A stretch of 64,000 nt of DNA, taken from contig SWBL01000073.1 in NCBI GenBank assembly GCA_024195585.1, forward strand, positions 62,001 through 126,000. The letters run 5' to 3'. Below, in pieces: positions 35,771 to 47,123 of the stretch; position 1 is the first letter of the stretch, and every line of letters begins with the position of its first letter. The notes below the pieces were generated by a model that was not told the origin of the DNA, ran no database searches, and was given only the letters and a program-made list of their open reading frames with translations. The translations under genes and the position numbers were made by a program. The stretch is from Aureobasidium sp. EXF-3400 (lineage: Eukaryota; Ascomycota; Dothideomycetes; Dothideales; Saccotheciaceae).

Positions 35771-36987
35771 TCAGAACTTAGCTCCCAATTCCTTTTCCTT
35801 CTTGATCTGTTCTTCATCAACCACAATGATCGCTTTACCCTGAATCTTTCCTCCGTGAACCAAATCAACCAGATCTCCAATCTTATCGAGACCATGGAAG
35901 GGATTGGTCTTTACTTTGATTCCGTGCTCTGCGACAAACTTGAGCATGCTTACACTCTGCTCAGGTGAACACAGCAAAGAGCCTTTGACTCTGATGTCAC
36001 GAAAGACAAACTCCGCAAAGGGGATAATAACGTTGTCTGGCTGTGCAATCTGGATCATGCACCCATGCATCTTTAATAGAGAACAGGCCATTGCAGCAGC
36101 ATCATCAGCATCGCTAAGAGTAATTGCTGCATCAACGCCAGCACCTCCAGTCACCTGTTGTTGACAGTGTGTGAGAACAAGACCCGATTTGCATGTAGAA
36201 GACAGAGCTTACCTTTTGTACTTCTGCAACCACACTGTCTTTGCCTTTGCGTGCATCAACGACCACATCCGCACCATTCTCCGTGGACATGGCAAGTCCT
36301 TCATCCCTAGCGTCAACACCAACCACATTGAGGCCGAGTGCTTTTGCAAACTGGATGCCTAGGTGGCCGAGACCGCCTCCAGAACCGACCAGAGCAAGCC
36401 ACTCGCCCGCTTTGAGATTGGCCTCCAAAATGCCTCTCCAGATCGTTCTTCCTGCACATGCAAGTGGTGCTGCACTCTCCAGTGTCACTTCATCTGGGAT
36501 TGGAGTCGAACTTCTGGAATCCACAAGTGCATACTCGGCAAAGAACCCGTTCCTGTGTACGCCCGAGTGTCCTTCGATGTTGGTGCAGTATTGTCGCCAG
36601 GTCTCCGGACCATAGCAATCCTGGCAACGGCCGCAAGGATGGTAGGGCAGTCCACACATGACACGATCTCCAAGCTTGAAGTTCTTGACAGAGCTTCCGA
36701 CTGCAACCACTGTGCCAGCACCTTCATGGGAAGCTGTTACGGGGAGCTTGGTTCCGAATGTGCCATGTTGCACCATGGAATCAGTGTGGCAGTTCGAAGC
36801 AACACCGATCTTGACTAGAATATCCTCTGGAGCGAGATCTTTGGGCACAGGAACTGTGTTGATCTTGTACGGTTTGTCGAACTAGTCAATCACTTTAGTC
36901 TGGAATGCCACCGAACAGATATGAATTGAGCGGTACCTCGACCACTTGGATGGCCTTCATCTCTTGGGGAATGCTTTTGGAATCCAT
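35771..36987 (-). CDS. Zinc-dependent alcohol dehydrogenase (MDR superfamily)
   Basis: CDS complement(35771..36154, 36213..36881, 36937..36987), 367 aa. Catalytic-zinc ligands are visible in SNCHTD and TASHEGAG. Four structural-zinc cysteines lie in CGRCQDCYGPETWRQYC. The Rossmann loop is GSGGGLGHLG, followed by VVGVDARDEG, where the acidic residue suggests NAD(H) preference. It resembles the AdhP/fungal ADH group that oxidises primary alcohols. The N-terminal micro-exon (MDSKSIPQEMKAIQVVE) is joined by a GTACCG intron to FDKPYKINTVPVP. The start could also be the internal Met before KAIQ. The physiological substrate is unknown. Confidence 0.9.
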
Positions 36988-37787
36988 GTTTGATATCGTG
37001 TTTGAGTACAATGACTTACAGGGCATAGAGAGTATTGTCGAGAAGCAGAAGGGCGAGTCATTGATCAATGGTAGAGGACAATACGTCATGCGGGGATGCC
37101 TTGTCCGTCGGCGATAGCGATGTTAACGCCGAAATGGTAACAATAAATTGAAGCCTACGGAAGCCTTTCTTTGTCCATGATCCATTCATGTCGACAACGC
37201 ACAACTGGATGTTGAGCCTCCACTTCACGCTAGATCTTCTGAGAGATATTGGCTGGTGTTCATCCAAAGGTCTTGAGCGAGAATGCAAGATCGACTATAC
37301 AGGATCATGGCTCTGAAGTATCTTGCCTGGCGACTTGCCAGGCTGTTGCTCGCAGAGGCCCACGAACTTGACCAATGCGACTACAGAGTGCCGTCGCTTC
37401 TGTCTCGACCACGAGTATGGTATGAGGGGTAGTCTAGAGCTGAACCTCGAGGCCATCAGCCTTCGTATCTATAACTACTATCAGATAAACATTCCCTTTG
37501 GAACATTGCGATAAACAGTCTTCTACTCCATGAAGAGTCTGAAGCAAGTCAGAGATAGCAAGGTATTGTCGGCGTCGAACGTTGCTATCGCCGGTGGTTT
37601 GCCGGGTGTCAAGAGGCCCGGGCGGGTCATCCAGTGGCTCTTTCCGCGCGAGAAGAAGCCCACCTTCCGCACCTGAGAAGGCAGGCGACGCCTTGACAAC
37701 AGAATCAACACTGATACTCTGCGTCAATTCACTCCTTCCTTTGCCTTTGTGTGCCCACTTCCTTACTGTCTCTTCAGACCAACATCG
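36988..37787. promoter_or_regulatory. Divergent intergenic region, 0.8 kb
   Basis: It lies between the alcohol dehydrogenase start and the zinc-finger-like gene start. Short open frames on both strands look random. No RNA gene or repeat was recognised. Confidence 0.45.
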
Positions 37788-39305
37788 ATGGATTTGCTAG
37801 TTCCTGCATCCAGCCAGGCGCAGACCAGAAAGATCCCTCTCATCTGTGGAATATGCCCACGCCAGCCCACCTTCAGTGACCTGTCTCATCTGCTCACCCA
37901 CATCAGCAGCAAGGCTCATCTGTCAACCTATTACAAACTCAAGGTTCGCTCAGGTTCTGATGATGCCGCTCGTCAATCCGTCGAGGGCTATGACATATGG
38001 TACGCCGAGAATGACATCGAGTCTTTGATGTCCGAACGTATGAAGCACAAGGAAGAACGCAAGAAGATCAAGACTGGTACTTACCTCATTGTTCTCAATC
38101 CTGAGCTGCCTTTACTAACAAGACATTCGTCAGAGCATCTGTCCAATGTCAAGCCCATCAAAAGAGAGGTTCACTCGCCAACGATCACTCCTTCACCAGC
38201 ATCCTACGACGACACTGTATCGGTCTACCCTCACCCGTACGCTGCATACGCACCGATGTATACCTGGGCAGCACATCCTTACCTCTACCACAGACAGGAC
38301 TCACCGTTCGTCGAGGCAGACGATCAGGAGGCCCCAAGTGAAGTCTTACTCATGCCTCGAAAGCGCAAGGTCAAGGCTGAGACACCTCACACTGGAGAGG
38401 TTGATGAGCACGACGACGACGATACCAGCAAGCTCAAGGGTATTGTCTGGCCTGGCATGGGTCTCTTTGATGCAGCCACTCCAGAGTTGAAGAAGAAGCG
38501 TAACCAGAAGAAAGATGTCTCTGTCAGCGATCGTCTTGCCACTATGTCCGAAGGGATCCAAAAAGAAGAGCTGATCTTCAGCCCATCTGGTAGCCTCTGC
38601 AAGAAAAGAATCATCTCTGGCCAACCACAACCCGAGGACGATCTGCTACCAGGCGAGGAGTTGCTTGTCCGCCCAACCAAAGTCAAGAAGGCTCCCAGAA
38701 AGAAGCCTCTTGGAGACAAGAAGCCTCGTGATGACAAGAAGCCCTTGAAAGACAAAGATCCTAACGCCGTCATGAAGCCCACTCTTCGCCTCAAGGCCAA
38801 GAAGAAAGCCCGGAAGCCGCAGCCCGCTGCTACCACCGATGTCAATATGGAAGAAGAGAATCGCCTCGAGAAGGAGGTACCTCACAAGACTAGAGTCAAC
38901 AAGCGCAAGAAAGCACCCATTGACGAAGCCGAAGAGGAAGAGGAAGGCGATACTCAGATGAACATGGAAGAGGCTACGTTGGAGCAGCCCGTTGTCATGA
39001 CGCACCCTACCTCTGGATACCAGCAGGCCCCCATGTACGTCGCAGCAGCACCCATGGGATTCAGAGCAGCCGAACCTACCTACATGAACATGACGGGTCA
39101 GAGTTACTACCAATTCCCCGCTGGACAGAACAATCCATTCTCGTACGACCCGTCTCCCTTGACAACATGGGACTATTTCGGATACGGCATGGGAAGCAGC
39201 ATGGCCAACCCTCTTTTCTCTGGCATGTTCGGGGGCGGCTTTGGAGATGATGATGATGACGAGGACAATGAGGGTACCATCTCGGCACCAATCTCAGAGT
39301 CGTGA
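37788..39305 (+). CDS. Zinc-finger-like protein with Lys-rich and acidic regions
   Basis: CDS join(37788..38076, 38134..39305), 486 aa. The N-terminus has a single C2H2/U1-like finger pattern (CGICPRQPTFSDLSHLLTH then SSKAH, residues about 20-46). The middle is Lys/Asp-rich (many KKP and KDK repeats, residues about 290-370) and resembles a nuclear, disordered segment. The C-terminal part is Met/Tyr/Gly-rich and ends in an acidic run (DDDDDEDNEG). The 57-base intron (GTACTT to GTCAG) is a multiple of three and has no stop, so read-through would add 19 residues. The family is not recognised; a nuclear role is inferred. Confidence 0.8.
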   Translation: MDLLVPASSQAQTRKIPLICGICPRQPTFSDLSHLLTHISSKAHLSTYYKLKVRSGSDDAARQSVEGYDIWYAENDIESLMSERMKHKEERKKIKTGTYLIVLNPELPLLTRHSSEHLSNVKPIKREVHSPTITPSPASYDDTVSVYPHPYAAYAPMYTWAAHPYLYHRQDSPFVEADDQEAPSEVLLMPRKRKVKAETPHTGEVDEHDDDDTSKLKGIVWPGMGLFDAATPELKKKRNQKKDVSVSDRLATMSEGIQKEELIFSPSGSLCKKRIISGQPQPEDDLLPGEELLVRPTKVKKAPRKKPLGDKKPRDDKKPLKDKDPNAVMKPTLRLKAKKKARKPQPAATTDVNMEEENRLEKEVPHKTRVNKRKKAPIDEAEEEEEGDTQMNMEEATLEQPVVMTHPTSGYQQAPMYVAAAPMGFRAAEPTYMNMTGQSYYQFPAGQNNPFSYDPSPLTTWDYFGYGMGSSMANPLFSGMFGGGFGDDDDDEDNEGTISAPISES

Positions 39306-39755
39306 ATGTGAGAAGGAAAGATTGCACTAACCGAGAGCGATGACACCAACCAGAGCGAGAGACTGTGAATATATATGGAGCATTTGCTTTTACGAGGGAT
39401 AATGGCGGAGACGATGGCAGGTTGCAAACTGGAACGGACAAAAGTACTTGATTCTCTTTTCTATCTTAGCTAGGGCAGCATATGGAGCATGGAACGTACG
39501 ATATCAGATAGCTGCAGCATATGCGCTTGCAAGTAATGCTAATTTTGCACTCGTTTACAAAGTCTTTCTTTCCTGCTTGTCTTGCTGTTGACTGAGAGAC
39601 GAAGAAGGAGCGACGAGCAGCGATGCGGAGAGAGTGAGGTGAAGCTTCACCCACGGAGTTTGCGGAGTTTGAGTGGCGCGCGAGCAACGGGGTCCAAAAT
39701 TTCTTGAACTTGTCAACCAAGAAAAATACACAACACACCAACACAAGAACTCGAT
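39306..39755. promoter_or_regulatory. Intergenic region upstream of RSA4
   Basis: This is 450 bases holding the zinc-finger-like gene's 3' flank and the RSA4 promoter. An ACACAACACACCAACACAAG tract precedes the RSA4 ATG. No other feature was seen. Confidence 0.45.
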
Positions 39756-41306
39756 ATGGCGACACAACTACCTCCTCCGTCGAAGCGACAAAAGACAGCG
39801 GCGGCCGCCCGGGCTCGCGAACAAGTCGAGCCCGAGCAGATGCCCGATGGCATCCAGCGCATCCAATTCATCGACGCCGACTCTGGCGAGTCCCAAGGAC
39901 CCGTCGTGACTGTTCCCTTGTCAGAACTGTCGCCAAAGAATCTGTCTCTGCTGTTGAACACCCTCCTCGGCCGCGAAGATCCCAGCGAGCGCCTCCCCTA
40001 CCGTTTCTATGATCCCCTCGGCACCGGCGACTTCGATCAAAAAGCCATCATCTCAGCCTTCCTGTCCGGCGACTCGACCACCGAAGTCCAGCTCAATATT
40101 CCTTGTCGTGCAGAAGCAGTCTTCCGTGTAAAAGCAGTCACAAGATGTTCCGCCGCCATCAGTGGACATGGCGAAGCTATCCTCGCAGCACAATTCTCCC
40201 CAGCCTCGTCTTCGCGTTTGGCTACTGGTAGTGGTGACAAGACTGCCCGTATCTGGGATTGTGATACTGGAACTCCTATGCACACTCTTACTGGTCACAC
40301 TGGATGGGTACTCACGGTCAGCTACTCGCCCAACGGTGATATTCTGGCTACGGGAAGCATGGACAACACAATACGCTTGTGGGATGCTCAGACAGGCAAA
40401 CCCTTAGGTGGTCCTATGAAGGGTCATACCAAGTGGGTGACATCGATGTCGTGGGAGCCCTACCACATGCAGCAAGTTGGAAGACCTCGAATCGCATCTG
40501 CCTCCAAGGACGCTACTGTTCGTATCTGGGATGTCACAAGCAAGCGCGCCGATCTAGCCTTGACTGGACACAAGGGTAACGTGTCTTGCGTGCGTTGGGG
40601 AGGTGCTGGCTTCATCTATACTGCCTCACACGACAAGACCATCAAGGTCTGGTCTGCCGAAACTGGCTCCCTTGTTCACACCCTCAATTCACACGCCCAC
40701 TGGGTCAACCACCTTGCTCTTTCCACCGACTTCGCCCTCCGTACTGCCTTCTACGATCACACTGGCAAGAAGGGTGTCCCAGCCACGCCCGAGGAGAAGC
40801 GCGCAAAGGCAAAAGAACGTTACGAGGCTGCTGCTGGTGTCAACAACCAAAAGAATGGAGGAAAGGTTGTTGAGAGACTGGTGTCAGCTAGTGATGATTG
40901 CACAATCTACCTTTGGACACCCATGACCTCGACGAAACCAGTCACTCGTCTGTTAGGTCACCAAAAGCAAGTCAACCATGTCACATTCTCACCCGATGGT
41001 ACCCTCCTCGCCTCTGCTGGATTCGACAATCTGATCAAGTTGTGGAACGCTGCTGATGGAACCTTCCTCTTCACACTTAAGGGTCACGTTGGACCGGTGT
41101 ATCAGGTCGCTTTCAGTGCTGACAGCAGACTGCTTGTTAGCGGTAGCAAAGACACCACTCTCAAAGTCTGGGACGTCAAGACCGGAAAGCTCAAGGAAGA
41201 TCTGCCCGGTCACAAGGATCAGGTCTTTGCCGTAGACTGGAGCCCCGATGGTGACAGAGTAGGCAGTGGAGGTCAGGACAAGCAAGTCCGTGTCTGGAGA
41301 AACTGA
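39756..41306 (+). CDS. RSA4: Ribosome assembly WD protein Rsa4/NLE1
   Basis: An intronless 516-aa protein. The N-terminal NLE/ubiquitin-like domain (residues about 35-125) includes VPLSELSPKNLSLLLNTLLG and YRFYDP. It is followed by an eight-bladed WD propeller with canonical blades such as GSGDKTARIWDCDTGTPMH, GSMDNTIRLWDAQTGKPLG and GSKDTTLKVWDVKTGKL. Rsa4 sits on pre-60S particles; in yeast its N-terminal domain binds the AAA-ATPase Rea1 during late 60S maturation. Length and blade order match the family. It converges on the MFS gene with 114 bases between stop codons. Confidence 0.96.
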   Translation: MATQLPPPSKRQKTAAAARAREQVEPEQMPDGIQRIQFIDADSGESQGPVVTVPLSELSPKNLSLLLNTLLGREDPSERLPYRFYDPLGTGDFDQKAIISAFLSGDSTTEVQLNIPCRAEAVFRVKAVTRCSAAISGHGEAILAAQFSPASSSRLATGSGDKTARIWDCDTGTPMHTLTGHTGWVLTVSYSPNGDILATGSMDNTIRLWDAQTGKPLGGPMKGHTKWVTSMSWEPYHMQQVGRPRIASASKDATVRIWDVTSKRADLALTGHKGNVSCVRWGGAGFIYTASHDKTIKVWSAETGSLVHTLNSHAHWVNHLALSTDFALRTAFYDHTGKKGVPATPEEKRAKAKERYEAAAGVNNQKNGGKVVERLVSASDDCTIYLWTPMTSTKPVTRLLGHQKQVNHVTFSPDGTLLASAGFDNLIKLWNAADGTFLFTLKGHVGPVYQVAFSADSRLLVSGSKDTTLKVWDVKTGKLKEDLPGHKDQVFAVDWSPDGDRVGSGGQDKQVRVWRN

Positions 41307-41420
41307 TGTTCGAGTTTGATACCCCATATATACGAATTTCACTTCTTTCGCATTTCGCATCCTCCGTCGATCAGGTTCTAACTTAGCCCGCCTCTTGTCT
41401 GATCCTAACAGCCTTTCTGC

Positions 41421-43525
41421 TTAGGTGACGTAAAGGAAGTCTGGTCTCTTGTCTCCCAACATCTTGATCTCAGAATCGTCCTTGCCCTCGATCCAGTGGT
41501 CGCGCTTGCCAGCTTGCCTCTTCTTGTTCTCGGCTTTCAGCAGAAGGTGTGTTGCCAGACTTCCGCAGAACAAGAAGAGCGTCAAGTAAGCCAACACAAC
41601 GCCGTGTCCGAGATAGTATTTGGGCTTGTCCTTAGCTCTGTAGATGTTCGAGCTAACCTTGGGGGAGGGTCAGTTTTGATGGCTTCACTTTTTCTGCTGG
41701 ATGTTAAAACTTACCACGCCCTGGAGGTTGCCCCAGCCGATTACAATGCCGATTGTCACACCTCTCTTGTAGGCGCCCTCTACGTTGTTCGAACACCATG
41801 TGACGCTGTTACTGATGAGACTATAGTACGGCTCGGTCAGCGATGGACACTTCGAATCGACCCTCCCCATGTGCTAAAGGATGTAACGCGTGTAGCTGTA
41901 AAAATGCACAATACTAATAAGAAACAGAATAGTGTCCACTGAGAAGCGACAAACCACAGACTCTCTGTGGACATGCCTATGTTTCCAAGAAGACTGTGCC
42001 TTTTTATAGCATATACTCTATTCTCTGCGTAGTCGGAGTACGATGAATTCCATTGGGAGTTACAGACTTGGGCACACGGGGAGGACATGTTTGTGAAACT
42101 TACGGGTAGATTCCGAGCGCTCCAAGGAAGGTGCCGGCATATTTGACATGAGGATTTTGAGATCCGATGAGCATACAGAACCCTGCGATGCCGATGAGAG
42201 AAACAAAGACGTTGATAAGACCTCTCTTCTGTGTTCTGTCGGCGATATATCCGATCACGGTCGTGAAGACGGCAGCACAAGCGTATGGCGGAACGGACAG
42301 CAGGTTTGCTGTGGTGCCGCTGTATCCAAGTGCGTTGATGATGGTGGGCAAAAACAGCGAAAAGGCGTACAGTGCACCATCTGCTCCCATGTAGATGACT
42401 GCGAAGCACCAGGTTTTCCAGTCTGACACACTTTGCCAGAAGTAGGTCATCTTGAACTCCTGCAATCATCTGCGTCAGCACAGAACGATGTTGTACTCAG
42501 CATTCGTTTTCTGAACGTACCTCATGCTCGGCACTTGCTTGCTGGTCTTCTTTGAGTCTTCTGATTACTCTAGCACGATCGTCGACAGACAAAAACGTGG
42601 CTTCGTCGGGGAAATCATGGACCATCCAGTACGAAACAATGCCAACCACCGTGGTCACCAGGCCTTCGAGAATGAAGATCCAGGCCTGTTGAAGTATTAG
42701 TACTACCCAAGGGTAAAACAATCGTCAATCTTACCCAACCAGGTTTGCCGCCTACTCCCTTCATCTGAGCAATACCTGCTGCCAGAAGACCACCGAAAGA
42801 ACCCGCCAGCGCTGCGGCAGAGAAGAAAACGGCTGCTCGGATACCTAGCTCCTTGCGCTTGTACCTGAAACTCAGTCAGTATGCGTACTGAACACAGCAT
42901 CCGAATTTCACGCACCAACACGAAAGATAGTAGTTCACGCCTGGGAACAATCCTGCTTCAGCAAAGCCCAACCACCAACGTGCAGTTGCAAGGCCAGCGA
43001 AATTATGGCAGAGACCCATAGTGACCATCACAATTCCCCAAAGAGTCATGATGATGGGAAGAAAAACGCTAGGTCGCCATTTCTTGAGGAGGACGTTTGT
43101 CAAGGGCTCGAACACTGAGTACGAGACGAAGAAGATGGAGAGTGTTGCGTTGTATTGGCCGGATGTCATATGCAGGTCTTTTTGCAAACCGTCGACTTTG
43201 GCATTGCCGATGTTTGTTCGATCGAGGAAGGAGATAAGGTACAGGAACGAGAGCTGTGGTGACTATGAGCCAGGTAGTTCTTTTCGCGAGTGATGATGAC
43301 ACTGACCCATGGGATGAGTTTGAAGTCTAGTCTTCGAACGAGGGCTTTGTCCTAATGACAGCACTTGGTCAGTCCATGGACCTTGCTGAACTTGATTGAA
43401 GGGGAAAGTATTACTATTCTTGCTCTTTCTTCATCGCTGAGTCCGGCATCAGGGTCATAGAGGCCCGTGTCGATGGTCTCCAGCTTGGAGACCCCAGCTT
43501 TTTCTTCCAGTGGGGAATGCGACAT
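41421..43525 (-). CDS. MFS permease, anion:cation symporter (Dal5/Tna1-like) family
   Basis: A multi-exon gene with about seven short introns. It starts at 43525 with MSHSPLEEKAGVSKLETIDT and ends at 41421 with DKRPDFLYVT. Recognisable parts in order: SFLDRTNIGNA, the loop LLKKWRPSVFLPIIMTLWG, RWWLGFAEAGLFPGVNYYLS, WYKRKELGIRAAVFFSAAAL and GYIADRTQKRGL. These are typical of the 12-helix Dal5/Tna1/Liz1 branch, which takes up small carboxylates such as allantoate, nicotinate or pantothenate with protons. Two adjacent introns flank a small exon ending in LDFKLIPW. The substrate is not deducible. Confidence 0.9.
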
Positions 43526-45338
43526 TGTTACAACGACTCTCTAAGCAATAGAACGATTATAACACAAAAGAACAGAAACCAAGAGGAACCAGCACTGCGG
43601 ACGATCGTGGCTATGTACCCAGAGGGCGGGTTGGTCTGCTTCAAGATAACCAGACGATCCTTCCAACCGGATCATGCTTTCATGTGATCCGTTATATACG
43701 TTCCTGCTATTTGCTTTTATCCAACCAGTCCCCTTGCCCTCGTTCTCGCCAATCAGACGCTACGAGTCGCACCAAAGAACGTGCCCGTGGCTGCAGACAA
43801 ACGGTATGACGTTGAGCTTATCAGTTGCTCGGGCCTCTCTTCTCCGCACCTTTTGGCGGCGTGGCAGGGCTTTTATAGCGCTATGCTTGTCTACCCTTAA
43901 CATACTCAAGAAGGTTCTGGCAGTGGGGGAAGGTGTGGGTGGAGAAATGCTGGGGGTGCGGGGTAGATCGTGGCCGAAATCGGTGCGCTTTCCGTTTCCA
44001 TGCAAGGGTATTTGACATCCATCTTTCTTTCGTCAGATGTCAAGAAGTCAATTGTCGACAGAAGAGACTTTGCTTTGGGTAACTTACACGCCCTGGCTAT
44101 GGCAGTCTGTAGTCTTACAACCTTGCGAAGACCTGCGCATCTGGAACATTGAGAAGTATATCGGCACCTCTAGGATCCCTGTCTCGTCGCATCCTGGGTA
44201 TTTTCGAGTTGAGAACGATAGAGGACGTGACACTCCACGGGAAATGATACTTTTGTGGCTTGTATGTAGAATCATGCAGCTCCTAAAATCTCGGAACAAC
44301 GTCCATACAGCAGGCGGCAACAAGCACACGATTATCATACCGTGTAGTGTTCACACCCATTGGTAAACCTAACTCCTCCTTCCATGGCCCGAAAAAGATA
44401 CAGTGTCGTTACAGAGCCAGGTACACATAACAGGTCTTATTCAAACTCTGAAGAGTGCCCAAGTCTGTCAAAACACACGAGGAACGGTCGTTCTTCAGCT
44501 CGTTCAAACAGCAGTCCCACGCGAGATATCTGCCTTTCTCCGAAAGCATGTCTATGTCGATCTGGACACGGAACGCCCACGTGAAGAACTTTATACATGT
44601 TAGAATACGCGAGCTTCGGTCGAAGACCGGTGTTGCTCGTTTGTGGTTGTCTAGATCCCGTCCTCGCAGATCTGTTCCTGTGAGTTTTGAGAAGATACAA
44701 CAGATTGACTACGTGAGTAGATGCTTGAAATCATACCAGCCTTGTATCAAAACCCCTTTCTACGTAGATATGGTTGGTTTTGAGATGAGATGGTTGTATA
44801 TGATAGTGGAATACGGGGCCAACAACATCAGGGTCAAAAGTCCTGGGCTGTGGTATTGCTAAGCCATGATGCCTCTGGCGATTGAGTCTACATTCGTAGG
44901 AGTTCTTCAATGACTCTATACATACTGGGCAAGTTCAGGAGTCCAAGAACTGCTTGACAGCCTGGTCAGGTGTTCTGAGTGTTCGCGATATGGCCCAGAG
45001 ATCGTAGGATATCATGTGGAGTGCCACTGCATTCTCAGCTCAGACTCGACTGTTCGTCGTAGCAGCTTGGATGAGTATTCGGCTTGGATGCGGTTCGGAA
45101 TTCACGCTCACTGCTCAGAAAATGGGTCTCTCAGCACGCCATCACTTCTAATTCTTTTCGGCAGGTAGGGACAACTTCGTGCTCCTTGCACTGTATAGCA
45201 TCACTCCCAGTCTTCACATTCTCGGCATCACCTCTCTCACACCGTCCAACTGGACCTCATACCAATTCTCTCACATCTCGCCATCGAAGCTTGTTTTCCG
45301 TATCACTCACATCCTTCTCTTGAGGATATATAGTCAAC
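43526..45338. other. Intergenic region, 1.8 kb
   Basis: This is the longest stretch without a called gene. It contains the MFS promoter and the upstream region of the next gene. A 135-codon plus-strand open frame (44455-44862) has no conserved look and is not called. No transposon, tRNA or repeat was recognised. Confidence 0.5.
45326..45333 (+). promoter_or_regulatory. TATA-like element
   Basis: ATATATAG lies only about six bases upstream of the first ATG (45339) of the next open frame. If it is a real TATA box, transcription would start downstream of that ATG, favouring the in-frame ATG at 45468 as the start. Confidence 0.4.
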
Positions 45339-45467
45339 ATGTGGCAACTACCAGCCTCTGCTTTCTCTTCTCAGCACACTTTCCTTCCTCAACCTCATAC
45401 CTTCCCTTCTCTTCCTCAACACACTCCTGTTCGACCTCACGACCTTCCACCATCTCCTCCCAACGAC

Positions 45468-47123
45468 ATGGCCTACACGACCAAGGATCCTCATACGGTC
45501 GACAACATGGAGATGATTAGAAGGCTAGCAATACTGGAGGCGGAGTTGAGGATCGAGAGGGAGCAGCATGCACTGGCCCAGCAGTGTATCACTTACATGG
45601 CACGCCAGCTCGCCGCACAAAACCAAAGATCTGCTACGCCATATCCCAAAGAAGAAACTCAACTCCGCGGCAGAAGACTCGAGGGATATGATCGTGCAAT
45701 TGATTCCAGAATCCAACCAGAGCTCGAGCAGAGAGCAGAACCGAGAAGTGATGGAGCAAGAGAAGAGATGGGAAAGCAAAAGGTCGAGGCGGAGGATCTT
45801 CTCACTCAGACCGACGAGGACATGCCAGTTGACTCTGTACATTCGCCTACCCTGGTTCCTTCCAAGACACGTCCTGTACCTGCCGGTCCAAGCTTCGAAC
45901 AAACATTCAGAACCAAATGCCTTGCATTCCTGCAGCGAGATGGAGTGAGACCGAGACCAGTCGATGTCGCCAAAGACACAGATACAGAAGGCACGCTTTT
46001 CACATTCGAGAACAGTGGTGATCTCTGCGGCGAAGACCCTTGTGTGAGAGACGACAGCATTGCACAAACGCTCCCAGTCCCCGGTGCACAGGATGGAAAG
46101 AGATATGAACAACCTCTTACGCTGCAGAGGCTCTCGAACCGCTATCAGGACCGCAAAGTCACCGACAACGGCATCTTCGCATCGAACTGGGCTACGACAG
46201 AGAAGAAAGCCATCGAGCCAGAGGTGCAAGAAGACTTGATGCAGTTTCCTGAGGCTGATGAAATATCCGAGGACACTACGATTGAAGAGCCTGAAGAAGT
46301 CTTGACTGAGGAGCAAAAGGAAGAAGCCAAGCAAAAGCATGCCGCAGAACTTCGCAAGAATCAAGCACTGGTCATGTACGACCCGGCTCCTAGCGATAAC
46401 GCTTTCCGCAGTGTACTCGTCACAGACATACCGAAGGACAGATCGGTGGCAGATGTGATGCGCATGGTCTCTGGAGGCGTCATTGTCAAAGTTCAGTCGA
46501 TGGACACGACATGGACGACAAAGGGCAAGACGATGATCATCACCTTTCTGCATGGCAAAGACGCTTGCAGCTTCTTGAGATCTGTGGAGGACAAGGTCGA
46601 GCCGAAATTTAGTCTTCTTCAGAGCCCAAGCTACCCTGTCAACGGCTGGCTCGCTGATGACATGATTTACAACGGCATTACACGTTGCTTGGCCATCCAC
46701 AGTTTACACGAAGACATCACAATGGAGGCTCTCTGTGCGGCCACACGTCAGCGTGGACTCAAGTGTGACAGCGTTCTCAATGCCAGCAGAGACGAAGACG
46801 GGGTGTGTCATCTAGAATTCATGTCGGTGACAGCAGCCCTGGCAGGTTACTGGGCGCTCAAAGACAACCTGTTCAGACGCTTCACACGAGTTCTGCATGA
46901 AGCGGATCCATGCGATTGCCAGATCCCTGACATGACAGCAGCAGAGGGGATGGAGGAGGAGCTTGAGACCGATTTCCCTGAGGATGGCGAGATTGAAGGA
47001 TCGGGAGATGGGACTGGGGTTGAGAGCGAAACGCAAGCAGGAGCAGAAATGGCGTCTCTGACGTTGTCTGCAGACGAAAAAGATGCAGATGGATGGCCTG
47101 TCGGAGGCTTGGATTACGATTAG
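45468..47123 (+). CDS. Acidic protein of unknown function with possible RRM-like fold
   Basis: An intronless open frame. From 45468 (MAYTTKDPHTV) it encodes 551 aa; an in-frame ATG at 45339 would add 43 Pro/His-rich residues but sits almost on a TATA-like box. An N-terminal coiled segment (EMIRRLAILEAELRIEREQH) is followed by a long acidic, charged region. Residues about 335-420 (SVLVTDIPKDRSVADVMRMV, then KGKTMIITFLHGKDACSFL) have the beta-alpha-beta rhythm of an RRM, and a second, weaker unit follows (TRCLAIHSLHEDITMEAL). The C-terminus is acidic. No family is recognised; RNA binding is only inferred. Confidence 0.7.
   Translation: MAYTTKDPHTVDNMEMIRRLAILEAELRIEREQHALAQQCITYMARQLAAQNQRSATPYPKEETQLRGRRLEGYDRAIDSRIQPELEQRAEPRSDGAREEMGKQKVEAEDLLTQTDEDMPVDSVHSPTLVPSKTRPVPAGPSFEQTFRTKCLAFLQRDGVRPRPVDVAKDTDTEGTLFTFENSGDLCGEDPCVRDDSIAQTLPVPGAQDGKRYEQPLTLQRLSNRYQDRKVTDNGIFASNWATTEKKAIEPEVQEDLMQFPEADEISEDTTIEEPEEVLTEEQKEEAKQKHAAELRKNQALVMYDPAPSDNAFRSVLVTDIPKDRSVADVMRMVSGGVIVKVQSMDTTWTTKGKTMIITFLHGKDACSFLRSVEDKVEPKFSLLQSPSYPVNGWLADDMIYNGITRCLAIHSLHEDITMEALCAATRQRGLKCDSVLNASRDEDGVCHLEFMSVTAALAGYWALKDNLFRRFTRVLHEADPCDCQIPDMTAAEGMEEELETDFPEDGEIEGSGDGTGVESETQAGAEMASLTLSADEKDADGWPVGGLDYD

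Noticed and set aside
44455..44862. 135-codon plus-strand open frame in the long intergenic region
   Set aside because: No promoter-like context, no domain and irregular composition; it is compatible with chance in 1.8 kb.
45525..46700. 391-codon minus-strand open frame opposite the acidic-protein gene
   Set aside because: It is Cys/Leu/Phe-rich, as expected for the reverse of an acidic coding sequence, with no motif. The plus-strand frame is longer and better composed.
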